From positions 64,001 through 128,000 of the forward strand of contig JAQGDQ010002368.1 in the NCBI GenBank assembly GCA_030141605.1: a DNA stretch of 64,000 nt. The letters run 5' to 3'. Under the pieces are notes generated by a model, which was given only the letters and a program-made list of their open reading frames with translations, had not been told where the DNA came from and made no database searches. This stretch comes from Tubiluchus corallicola (lineage: Eukaryota; Priapulida; Priapulimorpha; Priapulimorphida; Tubiluchidae). This document shows, one piece after another, positions 13,840 to 24,482 of this stretch. Numbering within the stretch: position 1 is the stretch's first letter; every line of letters starts with the position of its first letter. The translations under genes and the position numbers were made by a program.

Positions 13840-14106
13840 GTAAGTAAACTTTTCACATGTGGATGTTTTTGTAAGAATCACCTAAGTTTATTTACATATT
13901 GATGGATATAAATAAATTTATTTATTGTCACCAACACACATTGCGGTACATAGATACATAATTCAGGCATTTCTTCTGTTGAATGTTTTCTTTAAGTTTA
14001 TCGCAATCACGTATGCATCAGCCAGTTATGCTGTTTTTATTCAGCACCGAAACTACGGTCTGTCACAAACTAATTTGAATATTGAAAACATATTTTGTGC
14101 TTTCAG
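13840..14106 (+). other. Probable 5' UTR intron of the small acylated-protein gene
   Basis: A 267-base stretch is bounded by GTAAGTAA and TTGTGCTTTCAG, both close to consensus. Removing it joins a non-coding leader (ending 13839) to the exon that holds the MGCACGK ORF. The reading through the intron in other frames has no homology. Confidence 0.5.
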
Positions 14107-14172
14107 GAAAATGGTACTTGCACCAGTAGCTGGTAAATTTGCTTTGACTGAACACTGAGCAATAAAGCGGCC

Positions 14173-14385
14173 ATGGGATGTGCATGCGGAAAGCAAAGAA
14201 GTGCGCGTGACAGCAGAAAAGGTGGTCAGAAAACATGGCAAACCGATTTAATGTCTAAACAATTCACAAAACAAAAGGGTGGCAGTCAGTCGAGTCGGAG
14301 CTCTCAGGGCAGCAGAAGTGGTTCAAAATTTTCTGGATCACGTAGCAGTGGTAGTCGTAGTACAACAAAAGGAGGATTGTTATAA
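14173..14385 (+). CDS. Small putatively N-acylated Ser/Arg/Gly-rich protein, 70 aa
   Basis: The protein starts MGCACGKQRS. Gly2 is a typical N-myristoylation site and Cys3 and Cys5 are possible palmitoylation sites, so membrane attachment is likely. The second half (from about residue 37) is rich in Ser, Arg and Gly with repeated SRS and SGS patterns, and looks disordered and basic. Support for a real gene comes from an upstream intron with a strong donor (GTG|GTAAGT, 13839/13840) and acceptor (TGCTTTCAG|GAAAATGG, exon from 14107). This intron places the ATG 66 bases into the second exon, in a good context (GGCCATGGG). Spliced, the leader carries a short uORF (from the ATG at 13798) that ends before this ATG. 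An AATAAA lies at 15040. I do not recognise the family. Confidence 0.55.
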   Translation: MGCACGKQRSARDSRKGGQKTWQTDLMSKQFTKQKGGSQSSRSSQGSRSGSKFSGSRSSGSRSTTKGGLL

Positions 14386-16640
14386 TATATGCATAAGTTT
14401 GTAGCATCTTTTTGATGAATATGGAATTCCGAAACTGTTGCCTAGTTTGTATGGTTTTTAAAAAAATTCTTACTAAACTGCCAAAATATAGTATGAAGCC
14501 AGCAATATTCGTTTCTCTAATACTGTGTGTAGGCTTACAAGCAATAATAATAATAGTTTTTGCTTCTTTACTTTCTAGCTGCTTGTCTGTTTCTTCCTCT
14601 AAAAACAACAAAACACCTATTGGGAAAAGGTGCGATTTTCTAGCTTATCTTTGTGTTCTATATTGTACTTGTGCTCTTAATTAAATTACTAGAAACCTCA
14701 AGGTAAGATTCCGTCTGAACGCACTTGCGTGTCGACAACGAGCGTGCGTAAAACGTTCACATTAGGCTAAATGTATTTTCATCCTCAATTTACATTTTCA
14801 TCTGTTAATACGAATTGCTTTAATTGTTTATAAAAATATATTTATGAGAGTTAGCAATCATTATAAAATTGTAAAAAATCTGACAGTACATTTGGTATAT
14901 CGAGTATTTTAACATCGATAAAGGAAAAGTTTAATAATCTCGTCAATTGTAGTTTCTCATAGAATGTTACGTGTGTCTCTTGCTTTTCATACTCGGTGTA
15001 AGCAGCTTAGTGAAGAAACTGCACGTTTTTTCCTTGCCTAATAAAGGTTATGACATTTTGTTACGTTAATATATTATATATTATATATATATACGTCAAA
15101 AGACTTTGCTACACCAATTACTTACAGCAAAATTAGTAATATTTAGCGTTCTGATTTTAGGCTGTTTATTTTTTGTATAGGGGTACTGGTTACCTTCTTA
15201 ACTTATACTTAACCAGTGTTATTGTAACTTATGTTTTTAGCCAGTTTCTATCTGCAAAACGTGGGAATGTTGTCAATTGTAATATACTACAGTAATGCCA
15301 AATTAAGAAAGACGCATATAAAAATCATTGTTGACTGTCTATATAATTACTGTAATAGTTGCGTTGAGTGAATTAGCTCTCGTAGAATCGCGTGGTCCTT
15401 CATCTGCAATCTAATCATTTAAATAATAATTAAGGTGTCAAACACAATTATCATTTTTCTATTAAATTATTTTAAAAAGTAGCTGGAAGTATTTTAATTC
15501 CACATCATAATAAAGTGTTGTTTTATACTACTGATTTTATAATAAATTTTTAACGTTTGGAAAAGATTTTTGTTAAGGGAAAATTTCAGATTTTTTGTGT
15601 GCTGACTAGGGACGCATCTGAGACAGAATTTTACAAGAAAGCGCATATTTTTTCTCATATGATGAAATTATCAGTATGTTAATAGTTGTTTTCACGTTTT
15701 ATGCTCATTACGATGTTTTTTATAATTTATTTTTCTTTTCAATTTCATCGTGATATTTCGCAATTTTCTGTTAAAGTTGCAAATTTCTACAAAAACGTAG
15801 ATGTAGTATAATCATAATAGTTATAACATCTTAACTGTATAAGCACGGAAGATCAATTCTAAACCTTATATCATAATTTAATGCACAATATGACAAGAAT
15901 AGCATCAATGAATTGAAAAAATTTCACAATTAAAAAATAAATAAAGAAAAAACACTAAAGAATTATAATGATGGGAACGAAAAAACAGGACATTCCAAAC
16001 TACGATCACATGTTTATCTTCAGGTGAAAGAAAAAGACAAAAAAAATCACATTGACTTACCAATACTAATTTTTGTCGGATGGAAATTTTTATGTAATTA
16101 TTATTATAAAGATTATTATACTGAAAAGGATTCCAACACTTTGCTGTTTTGGTGGACTTGTGTCCTTTTTATGTGTTTATAATCAAAAATAAAGATTACG
16201 CAGTAAATTAGAATCAGTAATTCCATGTGTTTTTCTTGTTTTTTCCTTACATGAAGATAAGCGACAGCAACTGTGTTTGTTTGAAATGCATTTTCTTTTT
16301 TCTTTGTTTTTTAATCGTAAGGATTTTTAATTCATTTTTAATCCTCGTTCTCTTTATTTTCAAACTTTATATAACATATTACTGAACTTTTTAACAACTG
16401 TAAGTTTTGTTTCTAAACTCAAACTCGTAGAATCCTAGAGGACGAAATTATTATGGCCGTCTTGAAAAATCAGAACAGTTCGCTGGGAAACTCTGCAAGC
16501 TCATAGCAACAGGACCAAATTACGATAAAGAAGATGTCTCATCGTGGTGCGCTTAGAACGTTGGATTTTCCGGTTAGGAGGATGTTGTCGCAAAGTATGT
16601 CAGCCAATTTTTGTTAAATTTACAAATTACTAAGTTTAGT
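14386..16640. other. Gene-free AT-rich stretch before KLHL20
   Basis: It contains a possible 3' UTR of the small gene (AATAAA at 15040-15045), a TA-rich run near 15068-15092, and otherwise unremarkable AT-rich sequence. The promoter and leader of KLHL20 must lie in its right part. I see no exon with clear coding signal. Confidence 0.5.
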
Positions 16641-16716
16641 TAAATTTTTGTTAAATATAACTTCATGGCACCGCGTTTGTAAACAATTTGTTGTTTCACT
16701 CGACAGTCGCGAAAGG

Positions 16717-18486
16717 ATGGGTGAAATTGTTGACAATACACCTGAGATCACTCGTGCTCCATCGCCTGCACGACTTGCATATACTTCTGATAAACACCCT
16801 CGGTTCACTTTGGAAGCGATTAGTCTTCTACGGAAACACAGGGAACTTTGTGATGTTGTCATTATAGTAGGATCAAAGAAAATTTTTGCACATCGTGTGA
16901 TCTTATCTGCATGTAGTCCGTATTTTCATGCAATGTTTACTGGCGAGCTTGCTGAAAGTCGACAAACTGAGATAAACATTCGTGATATCGACGAACGCGC
17001 AATGGAGCTTCTAATAGATTTCTGTTACACTTCTCACATTGTTGTAGAAGAAAGTAATGTTCAGACTTTGTTGCCTGCTGCTTGTTTACTGCAGTTAGGT
17101 GAAATTCAAGAAACCTGTTGTGAGTTTCTTAAACGCCAATTAGACCCATCAAATTGTTTAGGAATTAGAGCATTTGCAGACACTCATGCTTGCAGGGATT
17201 TGCTTAGAGTGGCTGATAAATATACACAGCACAGTTTTCCCGATGTCATGGAAAGTGAGGAGTTTCTTCTGCTTCCAGTAAATCAATTGATAGATATTAT
17301 ATCAAGTGATGAGCTTAATGTGACATCAGAGGAGCAAGTTTATACTGCAGTCATGTCTTGGGTAAAATACAATATTCCTGAAAGAAGGGCTATGCTATCT
17401 CAAGCACTTCAGAATGTTCGATTACCGCTTCTTAGTCCAAAGTTTTTAGTAGGCACTGTGGGAGCTGATATTTTAGTGAAAAGCGATGAAGCATGTCGTG
17501 ACTTGGTTGATGAGGCAAAGAACTACTTATTACTGCCTCAAGAGCGCCCCTTGATGCAAGGTCCAAGAACTCGGCCTCGGAAACCTATTCGCTGTGGTGA
17601 GGTACTATTTGCTGTTGGTGGTTGGTGTAGTGGAGATGCTATATCAAGTGTTGAAAGATATGACCCTCAAAATAATGACTGGAGAATGGTTGCACCCATG
17701 AGCAAACGGCGCTGTGGTGTTGGGGTGGCTGTGCTTAATGAGTTACTTTATGCAGTTGGTGGTCATGATGGACAATCATATTTAAACAGTATTGAAAGGT
17801 ATGATCCACAGACTAACCAATGGTCTAGCGATGTTGCTCCAACAAGTTCTTGCCGAACAAGTGTCGGGGTAGCTGTGTTGGAAAATTATCTTTATGCTGT
17901 TGGAGGACAGGATGGCGTATCGTGCCTAAATGTCGTAGAAAGATATGACCCTCAAGCAAATAGATGGAGTAAAGTTGCTTCAATGAGTACTAGACGCCTA
18001 GGTGTGGCAGTTGCGGTTTTAGGTAACTATTTATATGCTGTGGGAGGATCAGACGGAACTTCTCCTTTAAATTCAGTGGAGCGCTACGACCCAAGAAGCA
18101 ACCGCTGGATGCAAGTTCCACCTATGTGCACAAGGCGAAAGCATCTTGGTGTTGCTGTTTTTAATAATATGCTGTATGCTGTTGGTGGTAGAGATGATGC
18201 TACAGAATTGAGTAGTGCTGAAAGGTATAACCCTCAGACAAACGGTTGGAGTCCTGTTGTGGCTATGAATTCCAGAAGAAGTGGTGTTGGTTTAGCTGTT
18301 GTTAATGGACAACTTATGGCAGTAGGAGGTTTTGATGGAACTACATATTTAAAGACGATTGAAATATATGATCCTGAGCAAAACCAGTGGAAACTTTTTG
18401 GCGGAATGAATTACCGTCGGCTTGGTGGTGGCGTTGGTGTTGTTAAAATGCATCAAAATGAATTTCCTGGGTTCACACGAACATGA
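16717..18486 (+). CDS. KLHL20: Kelch-like protein 20 (KLHL20/diablo), CUL3 adaptor
   Basis: This substrate adaptor for CUL3-RING ubiquitin ligases has 589 codons. A BTB domain covers about residues 28-135 ([36 protein letters not shown]). It is followed by BACK (about 140-245, [20 protein letters not shown]) and six Kelch repeats (about 297-580), each with the double-Gly blade signature such as LYAVGGHDG and Y/W pairs like [10 protein letters not shown]. The linker [20 protein letters not shown] is nearly identical to the vertebrate protein from memory. No ATG precedes 16717 in frame. The context GAAAGGATGGG is good, and the upstream TTTCACTCGACAG at 16694-16706 looks like an acceptor, so a 5' UTR intron is likely. 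The coding region has no intron, whereas the human gene is multi-exon. The human protein is 609 residues; here the N-terminal tail is shorter and resembles fly Diablo (PSPARL). Confidence 0.96.
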   Translation: MGEIVDNTPEITRAPSPARLAYTSDKHPRFTLEAISLLRKHRELCDVVIIVGSKKIFAHRVILSACSPYFHAMFTGELAESRQTEINIRDIDERAMELLIDFCYTSHIVVEESNVQTLLPAACLLQLGEIQETCCEFLKRQLDPSNCLGIRAFADTHACRDLLRVADKYTQHSFPDVMESEEFLLLPVNQLIDIISSDELNVTSEEQVYTAVMSWVKYNIPERRAMLSQALQNVRLPLLSPKFLVGTVGADILVKSDEACRDLVDEAKNYLLLPQERPLMQGPRTRPRKPIRCGEVLFAVGGWCSGDAISSVERYDPQNNDWRMVAPMSKRRCGVGVAVLNELLYAVGGHDGQSYLNSIERYDPQTNQWSSDVAPTSSCRTSVGVAVLENYLYAVGGQDGVSCLNVVERYDPQANRWSKVASMSTRRLGVAVAVLGNYLYAVGGSDGTSPLNSVERYDPRSNRWMQVPPMCTRRKHLGVAVFNNMLYAVGGRDDATELSSAERYNPQTNGWSPVVAMNSRRSGVGLAVVNGQLMAVGGFDGTTYLKTIEIYDPEQNQWKLFGGMNYRRLGGGVGVVKMHQNEFPGFTRT

Positions 18487-18715
18487 GCATGTTGTACTTG
18501 CTGTAAATGCACAATTATTTAAGATATGTTACATTTGTGATATGCTTTTATGCTATGTAGTCTTATGCATGCAACGTTTGCATTTTGCTGTAAGTATTAT
18601 ATAATGTAACTAGTTTGGAATAGCACTTAAACAAATACTGACTAGCTATATTGCAATAATGCAGCATATGTACCAATATACCTTGACTTATGGCTAACTA
18701 ACTTACTAAAATAAT

Positions 18716-18721
18716 AATAAA
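18716..18721 (+). terminator. Candidate polyadenylation signal, KLHL20
   Basis: This AATAAA lies 230 bases past the KLHL20 stop codon, within an AAT-rich run. The low complexity of the run makes the call tentative. Confidence 0.35.
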
Positions 18722-19655
18722 ATTTATATGCAAATTAAGTAAACTTTGCTGTTGGCTCATGATTTTTTATCTATGTACTGTTAAATACTGTACGGAATTT
18801 CTGAAAATTTGAAGTGCAGAAATTCAGGGTTTTATTTCAGCTTTATTATAAAATATTATAATTATTGTCAGTCATCTAAAAATGTTACGATTTTAACTTG
18901 TATGTTTTCAATAATACAAAAATTCATTTTTTTTGCATTCAATGAAAACATTTTTTGCTGTTTTTTCATAATTTTGCCCTTTACATTTAAAAATCTTACA
19001 AGTAAAAATCTTACATTTTGTTTTTCACATGTGCGACACTTTACAAATATTATTTGAAACAGGTGTGTTCCTATGTCCTCTCTTCTGTGTCCCTATTAAA
19101 AGTATTAAAACTTGAGTATATAACAGCTACTTTTGTGTCTGTGCCTTAATGAAATAATTTGTAGTTTTTAATTGTTTAATAATTACTACTAATATTACAC
19201 TGGTTACTCCGGTTCTTAGAGCTAATACACTTATTCATGCTACCAAACTTACGTGATAAAACTGTGTAAATTATGGTCAATATTGTTAAAATTGACATAA
19301 AAATTATTAGAGAGTGCATTTTACAGATTTGTTTGCTAAATTTTAGCAAATAATAGTAATAATGTTTTTATTTTGTGCCTTCATTCTTCGAATTCAAATA
19401 TTCAGCTGCGCAAGATAGAGTCGCAGTCAGTGCAGCAAATGTCTATAGAGTTTTGGCCATCGTTCTGTATCTCAACAAATTGACCTATGGAATCACCTGC
19501 CTCTAACACATCAATGAGGCATGTGGTTTTAAGAGCAGTTTTCTGCTATGCTGACTAGAATTTTCAAACGTACAGAATTTTTTTAGTATTGTATCAGTAT
19601 CACAATGATTAAGCATGCAGTTTCCAGGAACAAGACTATATTAACACATACAGTA

Positions 19656-20318
19656 CAGTAAGTCCTCACTTAATGACGATAATGCATTCCAGCATAATGC
19701 GACATTAAGTGAAACGTCGTAAACGAAGCAAAGACTTTGTTATATATAATCATATAAATTAGACGTTTTATGAGTTTTACTCACGTTTCTACTAACTAAT
19801 TTCTTTCTGCTTGCCTGAAACCACATATATATCTTACTTACCTAGCTAGCAGTTTCTTTTTAGTTGACATTCGACTGTTTAAATCTGGGCAGCATTTAAC
19901 AATAAACACTACAGCAGAGTCAAACCTTGGGAATTTTATCTAGGAACTTAGTATGCACTAGACTGGTGCTATAACAACGGGTTGCAGGCAAAATTCCTTC
20001 TCATAAAGTTTGCTCCCAGGTCTGGCTTGATGCGAATGGCTAGCAATTGGTGGTCAGTCGGGAAGCAGAAACGTATGTACTTGCATAATAATTGCAATGT
20101 TTACGTTACTAGTGCATATTTAGAACAGAATATATTCTGTTATGGCATCAAATTAAGTAAAAAAGTTGTTGATAAATTAAAAATTGGTTTTGGGCAAAGG
20201 AAAAAAAGCGTTGTTAAAACGAAACAGTGTATCGCTAAGTAAGAAAAGGGTGTCAAATGTTGGGCGTTGTTAAAATGAAACGTCGCTAAACGGGGAGTCA
20301 TTAAGCGAGGATTTACTG
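19656..20318. mobile_element. Pogo/Tigger-like MITE flanked by TA
   Basis: The left end reads CAGTAAGTCCTCACTTAATG. The right end, reversed, reads CAGTAAATCCTCGCTTAATG. TA dinucleotides sit immediately outside both ends (19654-19655 and 20319-20320), as expected for Tc1/mariner-superfamily insertion. The CAGT start and the cctcRcttaa core resemble pogo/Tigger ends. Sub-terminal motifs containing AAACGTCG occur near both ends. There is no transposase. The 86-codon ORF inside (19982-20242) has no homology and is taken as chance. Confidence 0.75.
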
Positions 20319-21057
20319 TAATGTTAATTTTAGAGTTGCATTGTGCAAAGCCATCGTTAGTTGTACTTCTGAACTGTGTGAAACTAGGCTTTGTGTGAAA
20401 AATATGAATATGACTGAAATTGCAGCTATTTTCTGCTGTGGTACTAACAGGTAAATTAGCAGTAGATGCAACCCCATTGTCAAGGCTGTCGTATTTTGTT
20501 GATGTTGCAAGATGAAAATAATTGTGATTGATTTATTATGTATATGAATACTGCAGGGACCAATGGGATCACATTCCAGAGAGAAAAAAATCATTCAAGC
20601 AAATAAATAAAGATTAAACAGTTTTTTAATGGCTGCAAAATAAATGAGAAACAATCCTTTAACTATTTTATGTGGTAGTGGTTAAAAGTTACTTCCTGAT
20701 TACAGCTTGGATCAGACCATAAAATTTCGGTGTCTTAAACATGAACATACACATATTAGTGAATTTAAATTCGCAATTGCTATGAATTTACAACAGAGCT
20801 TGCTGTTGCAAGATAACAAAATACCGCTGACATTGCCAAAAGTCAGTTTAATAGTCGAATTTTGTAGGACAAATTTACTGAGTTTGTTTGTTCAAGTACA
20901 TGATTTGAGGGATACGCAGAAGGTGTGAAAGTGTATTTTTTGCAACATTATGCTGAATTCACGTATGCTAGCTCTCAAACACAAGCAATCTACAGTAATA
21001 AAATGCACGGAAGTATATATTTCCTAAATCAGAAAGTCTGAAAAAATTTTGCACTCC

Positions 21058-21127
21058 ACTGGGTTTCAAACAATGGCTATCTGCTTTTCCGGGTGGCTAT
21101 GCTGGTCATTATACCACAAAGGCATAT
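21058..21127 (-). repeat. tRNA-like SINE head relic
   Basis: On the minus strand the sequence shows a D-arm-like GTGGTATAATGACCAGCATA and, about 30 bases on, a B-box-like GTTTGAAACCC. The cloverleaf is not complete. It resembles the relic near 33.1 kb, so both may be copies of one family. Confidence 0.3.
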
Positions 21128-21518
21128 TGGCTTTATAATCATGGAAATTTATTACATAGGTGACTAGAGATCTATTAACACGGAGTTCATACTGTATCAA
21201 GACAGTACAATGTCAACCTAATAAAAACTGGCTCTACTAACTGGAATTAATAGAAACCGATAGTACCAATACTCTTACTTCTTCGAAGGAATACAAATTT
21301 ACCAATAATGTAATTTTACTTTTCTGAGTTTCAATGAGCAAAAAGCTATGTCTGAAAATGTTTGGGTTCATAACGTGCTATAATTATTTGATTGGTATAA
21401 TGTAATTTTTATGAAAGAATAATAATTAAATTTATGCCCTAAATGCCTAATAAACCACATTAAATAGTAATAATAATTGTGGCTTACTCTGAGACTCTAA
21501 CTGATCAGGATTGTGACC

Positions 21519-21770
21519 ATGGATAAGACCGCTATGGCTCTGGCGTCTACTGCAAAGAATATAAACCACAGAAGTAGGGAAATACTACTGCGCAGTAGTT
21601 CGCGCAGTTTGTGTCGCCCTAGCGGCAGTTCAGCACGGACTGTTGTTGTCAGGTACGCACCAGCGCAAGCTGTGGGTACTGTAGCAGATGAATTAATGAG
21701 ACCATCAAAATCAGGCCGGTTAACAGGCGCTCATAAATTGCTCAGCAGTGAGTTGCAAAAACACAAATAA
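21519..21770 (+). CDS. Hypothetical small basic protein, 83 aa
   Basis: This 83-codon ORF begins MDKTAMALAS with an excellent start context (GTGACCATGG). It is clearly richer in G+C than its surroundings. The protein is basic and Ser/Arg-rich with no predicted membrane segment or domain I know. An AATAAA overlaps the stop codon region (CACAAATAAAAATATC), and a weak acceptor-like CAG precedes the ATG. Base composition and start context are the only support; it could also be chance or an eroded fragment. Confidence 0.3.
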   Translation: MDKTAMALASTAKNINHRSREILLRSSSRSLCRPSGSSARTVVVRYAPAQAVGTVADELMRPSKSGRLTGAHKLLSSELQKHK

Positions 21771-22274
21771 AAATATCTTTTCAAATTTTGCAAGGATGCA
21801 GCCAGGTAATTAGAATAAAATGTTAACTATAACACAGTTTTGTAACTTTTGTTACAAGTTCAATATTTTGTACACTAAGCAAAGACTCGAAGGCCTACAT
21901 CTCTCTTTGGCGATTTATAGCAGCTGTTACATTTTTGAATATTATTTAAAACAAGCATAAGGCATTAAGAATAATTAGTAGTTAAAATAAAAATTATTAT
22001 AATCATATCTCATAAAAATTAATAGGCTTATTTACAAAAGAAGTTAAGAAAGTTGATCAAAAAGAGAGTTTGCAAATACCTGGCTCATGTAGTATTCGAT
22101 ATCTGGAGAAATATTTTTTCTAAAAAACATTCCTATTTAATATGTTCTTATTAGGAAATATAACTTGAAGAAATATTAGGCCTGACTTTCATGTGTAATA
22201 CTTTTCTTAGAAAAAAATCGATTTTTTCAGAAGAGCAAATAATTTTCCAGAACAAAACTTAATCTTAAACTTAA

Positions 22275-22395
22275 TCTCCCTCCCCCTCTCTCTTTCTTTC
22301 TCTTTCCCTCCCTTTCACTGTTTCTCTTCCTCTCCCTCTTTCTTTCTCTCTCTCTCTCTCTCCCTCTCTCTCTAAGAGAGGGAGGGAGAGAAAAA
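22275..22395. repeat. Polypyrimidine tract with adjoining purine arm
   Basis: About 100 bases of C and T (22275-22373) end in (CT)n, followed directly by AAGAGAGGGAGGGAGAG. The final CTCTCTCT and the purine run can pair as a hairpin. It is low-complexity sequence. Confidence 0.75.
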
Positions 22396-24482
22396 TCAAA
22401 AAATCAATAAAAATGCATTACTTTTTTACATAGTAGGCAGCCGATCACGCAGTCAGCTAGCCTCTTTCCTCAGGAAAAACAATAAAATTTTACTCACAAG
22501 AAAACTGAAGAGACATTTGCAAGTACATTATACAAACTTATTGCTACAATTTTTTTCCTTTTCATGCAATGTTTTCAGTTTTTTAAACTAATAATTGCTT
22601 TTAATTGAGATATACTTCTTTTATTAAAAACGCAAAAGTGGTTTTGGCTTATCAAAATTGAGCGTATGCCAACGTTATTCGTGAACTTAAGAATATGATT
22701 ATTACAGTCAACGCGCCGCAAATTTTTTTTACTGATTCGCCGTTCGATGCCACCAGCATAGCAGCTAATCGCAAAAACGAAATACGTAACAATAGGTTGT
22801 TTCGTCACTTCCTCTTTGTACACTTTGTCCACTGCCTCAAAGTCCAAGATTTTGTTTATTTCCTGCTTGTGTGTAGTGTGTGACTGTGTGTACTCACTGC
22901 ACTGTAGGACCGGAAATATTATTAATTTTTTTGGTAATGGTCGCGCTTTCTTTACTTGGTGATTTTTAAAACCATTTTCTTAAATGAAATTTTGTTTTTG
23001 AGAATGAGCTGACTTCTGAGGTGGCAAGCGTTACTGCGTTATCTGATAAGCTTCACTGAGGTACGTTCTTATTGATGAACACAAAAGTAGCTAAGGTTTT
23101 TACAGCGGTTTCACTGTCGTTGTGTAGTTGTTTGCCCAGAACTCAGTAACTTACAAAATATGATGTCAGTTGGTATGTAAATATGAAGTATGTGATATCG
23201 CTAATTTGTGTAGTGACTATAACAGTGTAACGTACGAGCGATGGATAAAAGACTTCTAAACTGTAATCTAGCTAAAGCAATATTTAAATGGGGCGAGTCG
23301 AAAGCAATTCAAAAAGATTTTGAAAATAAAGATAATTTTTCAAAAGAATAAAAATAATACACTGTACATACATGTTCGCCAGCAGAAGTTGACCAGATTT
23401 CGGATTCATTTTATATTCCTTCTTATCAATATTACATTTATAGTTTACTAAATTACAGCTCAAGGGAAAATGGCAAAAAACTAAATGGGTATTAAGTCAG
23501 CTACCTTTGTTATTAGTTAAGATTGTTCAATTAGCTATTATCAATATAATTTTACATTTATAATGAACTTAAAATAATTATAAGTATGGTGAAGTTGTAA
23601 TGTCAATAAAACATGCATAAATGTAAAACAAATCAAAAGAAATTATAAATTGTCTGAGCCAAAGCAAAAAATGTTTTTAAGCAATATTCAGTTCTAATTT
23701 AGTAAGCAAAACACATAGCAAATAAGAACATAAAAAAGTGATATGATTTTAGTGATAGTTGTACATTATTTCTGTCTTGCAACCACATCTAAATTTTTGC
23801 AATTATTTCGCTGTTGACCAAAGAGAAAATTACTGTGTGTCTCAGACATGTTACCTGATTTGGTTAGCAAGACAGTTATATTCGAAACACAAAATTGTGT
23901 TCTACAGACTAAACATCAAATATAATGTCTTGTATGTTAAAAGTTAAAAAATCTGTCAGGTGTTGCGCTCAATTAACGTCAAGCTGAATGTCTCGCATGT
24001 TCACTCAGGGTCTGCTGACTGTCCAGTTTTCCATGCAGGTTCAGAAGCTATGTGCTGTCATTTTTTGGGACATAAACTACAGTGGTGTGGTGTCGACATG
24101 TAACATTAGTACTCTGAAATAGCCAATTCTGATTACAAAAAAGTGATAAGAAAAAATGAAGACCAAATAGTGATTATTCACGGCAGGCACAATTAGTAAA
24201 GTAATGGAGAAAATAATAAAGAATGAATAGCAGCTAAATTCAAAGAAACTGTTGGACTTTTTCAAAAGGAAAATACATTTATGGTTATACACATTAAGAG
24301 TTAACCAGATCACATATCAACAAAGCAATATGTGATTTATGTAATAAATGTATATGTGATTCAGAAAATTCGGATGCATTGACACAACTACATAGGGTGA
24401 GCAGTATCACAGCGGTTTATTATTTTCAGGCAGGAGCATTGTCTAACTTTTACTTTACGACTGTGATGAAAACTAACTGAAA

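Larger units (their letters stand above)
18722..24420. other. Largely non-coding region between KLHL20 and TMEM243
   Basis: This 5.7-kb stretch holds a pogo/Tigger-like MITE (19656-20318), a tRNA-like SINE head (about 21058-21127), an 83-codon ORF (21519-21770) and a polypyrimidine tract with a purine mirror (22275-22395). The rest is AT-rich. The TMEM243 promoter and a non-coding first exon should lie toward the right end; I cannot place them. Confidence 0.5.

Noticed and set aside
16648-16716. A longer KLHL20 start at 16648
   Set aside because: That codon is TTG; the first in-frame ATG is 16717, just behind a likely acceptor.
19982-20242. 86-codon ORF
   Set aside because: It lies wholly inside the pogo-like MITE and resembles no transposase.
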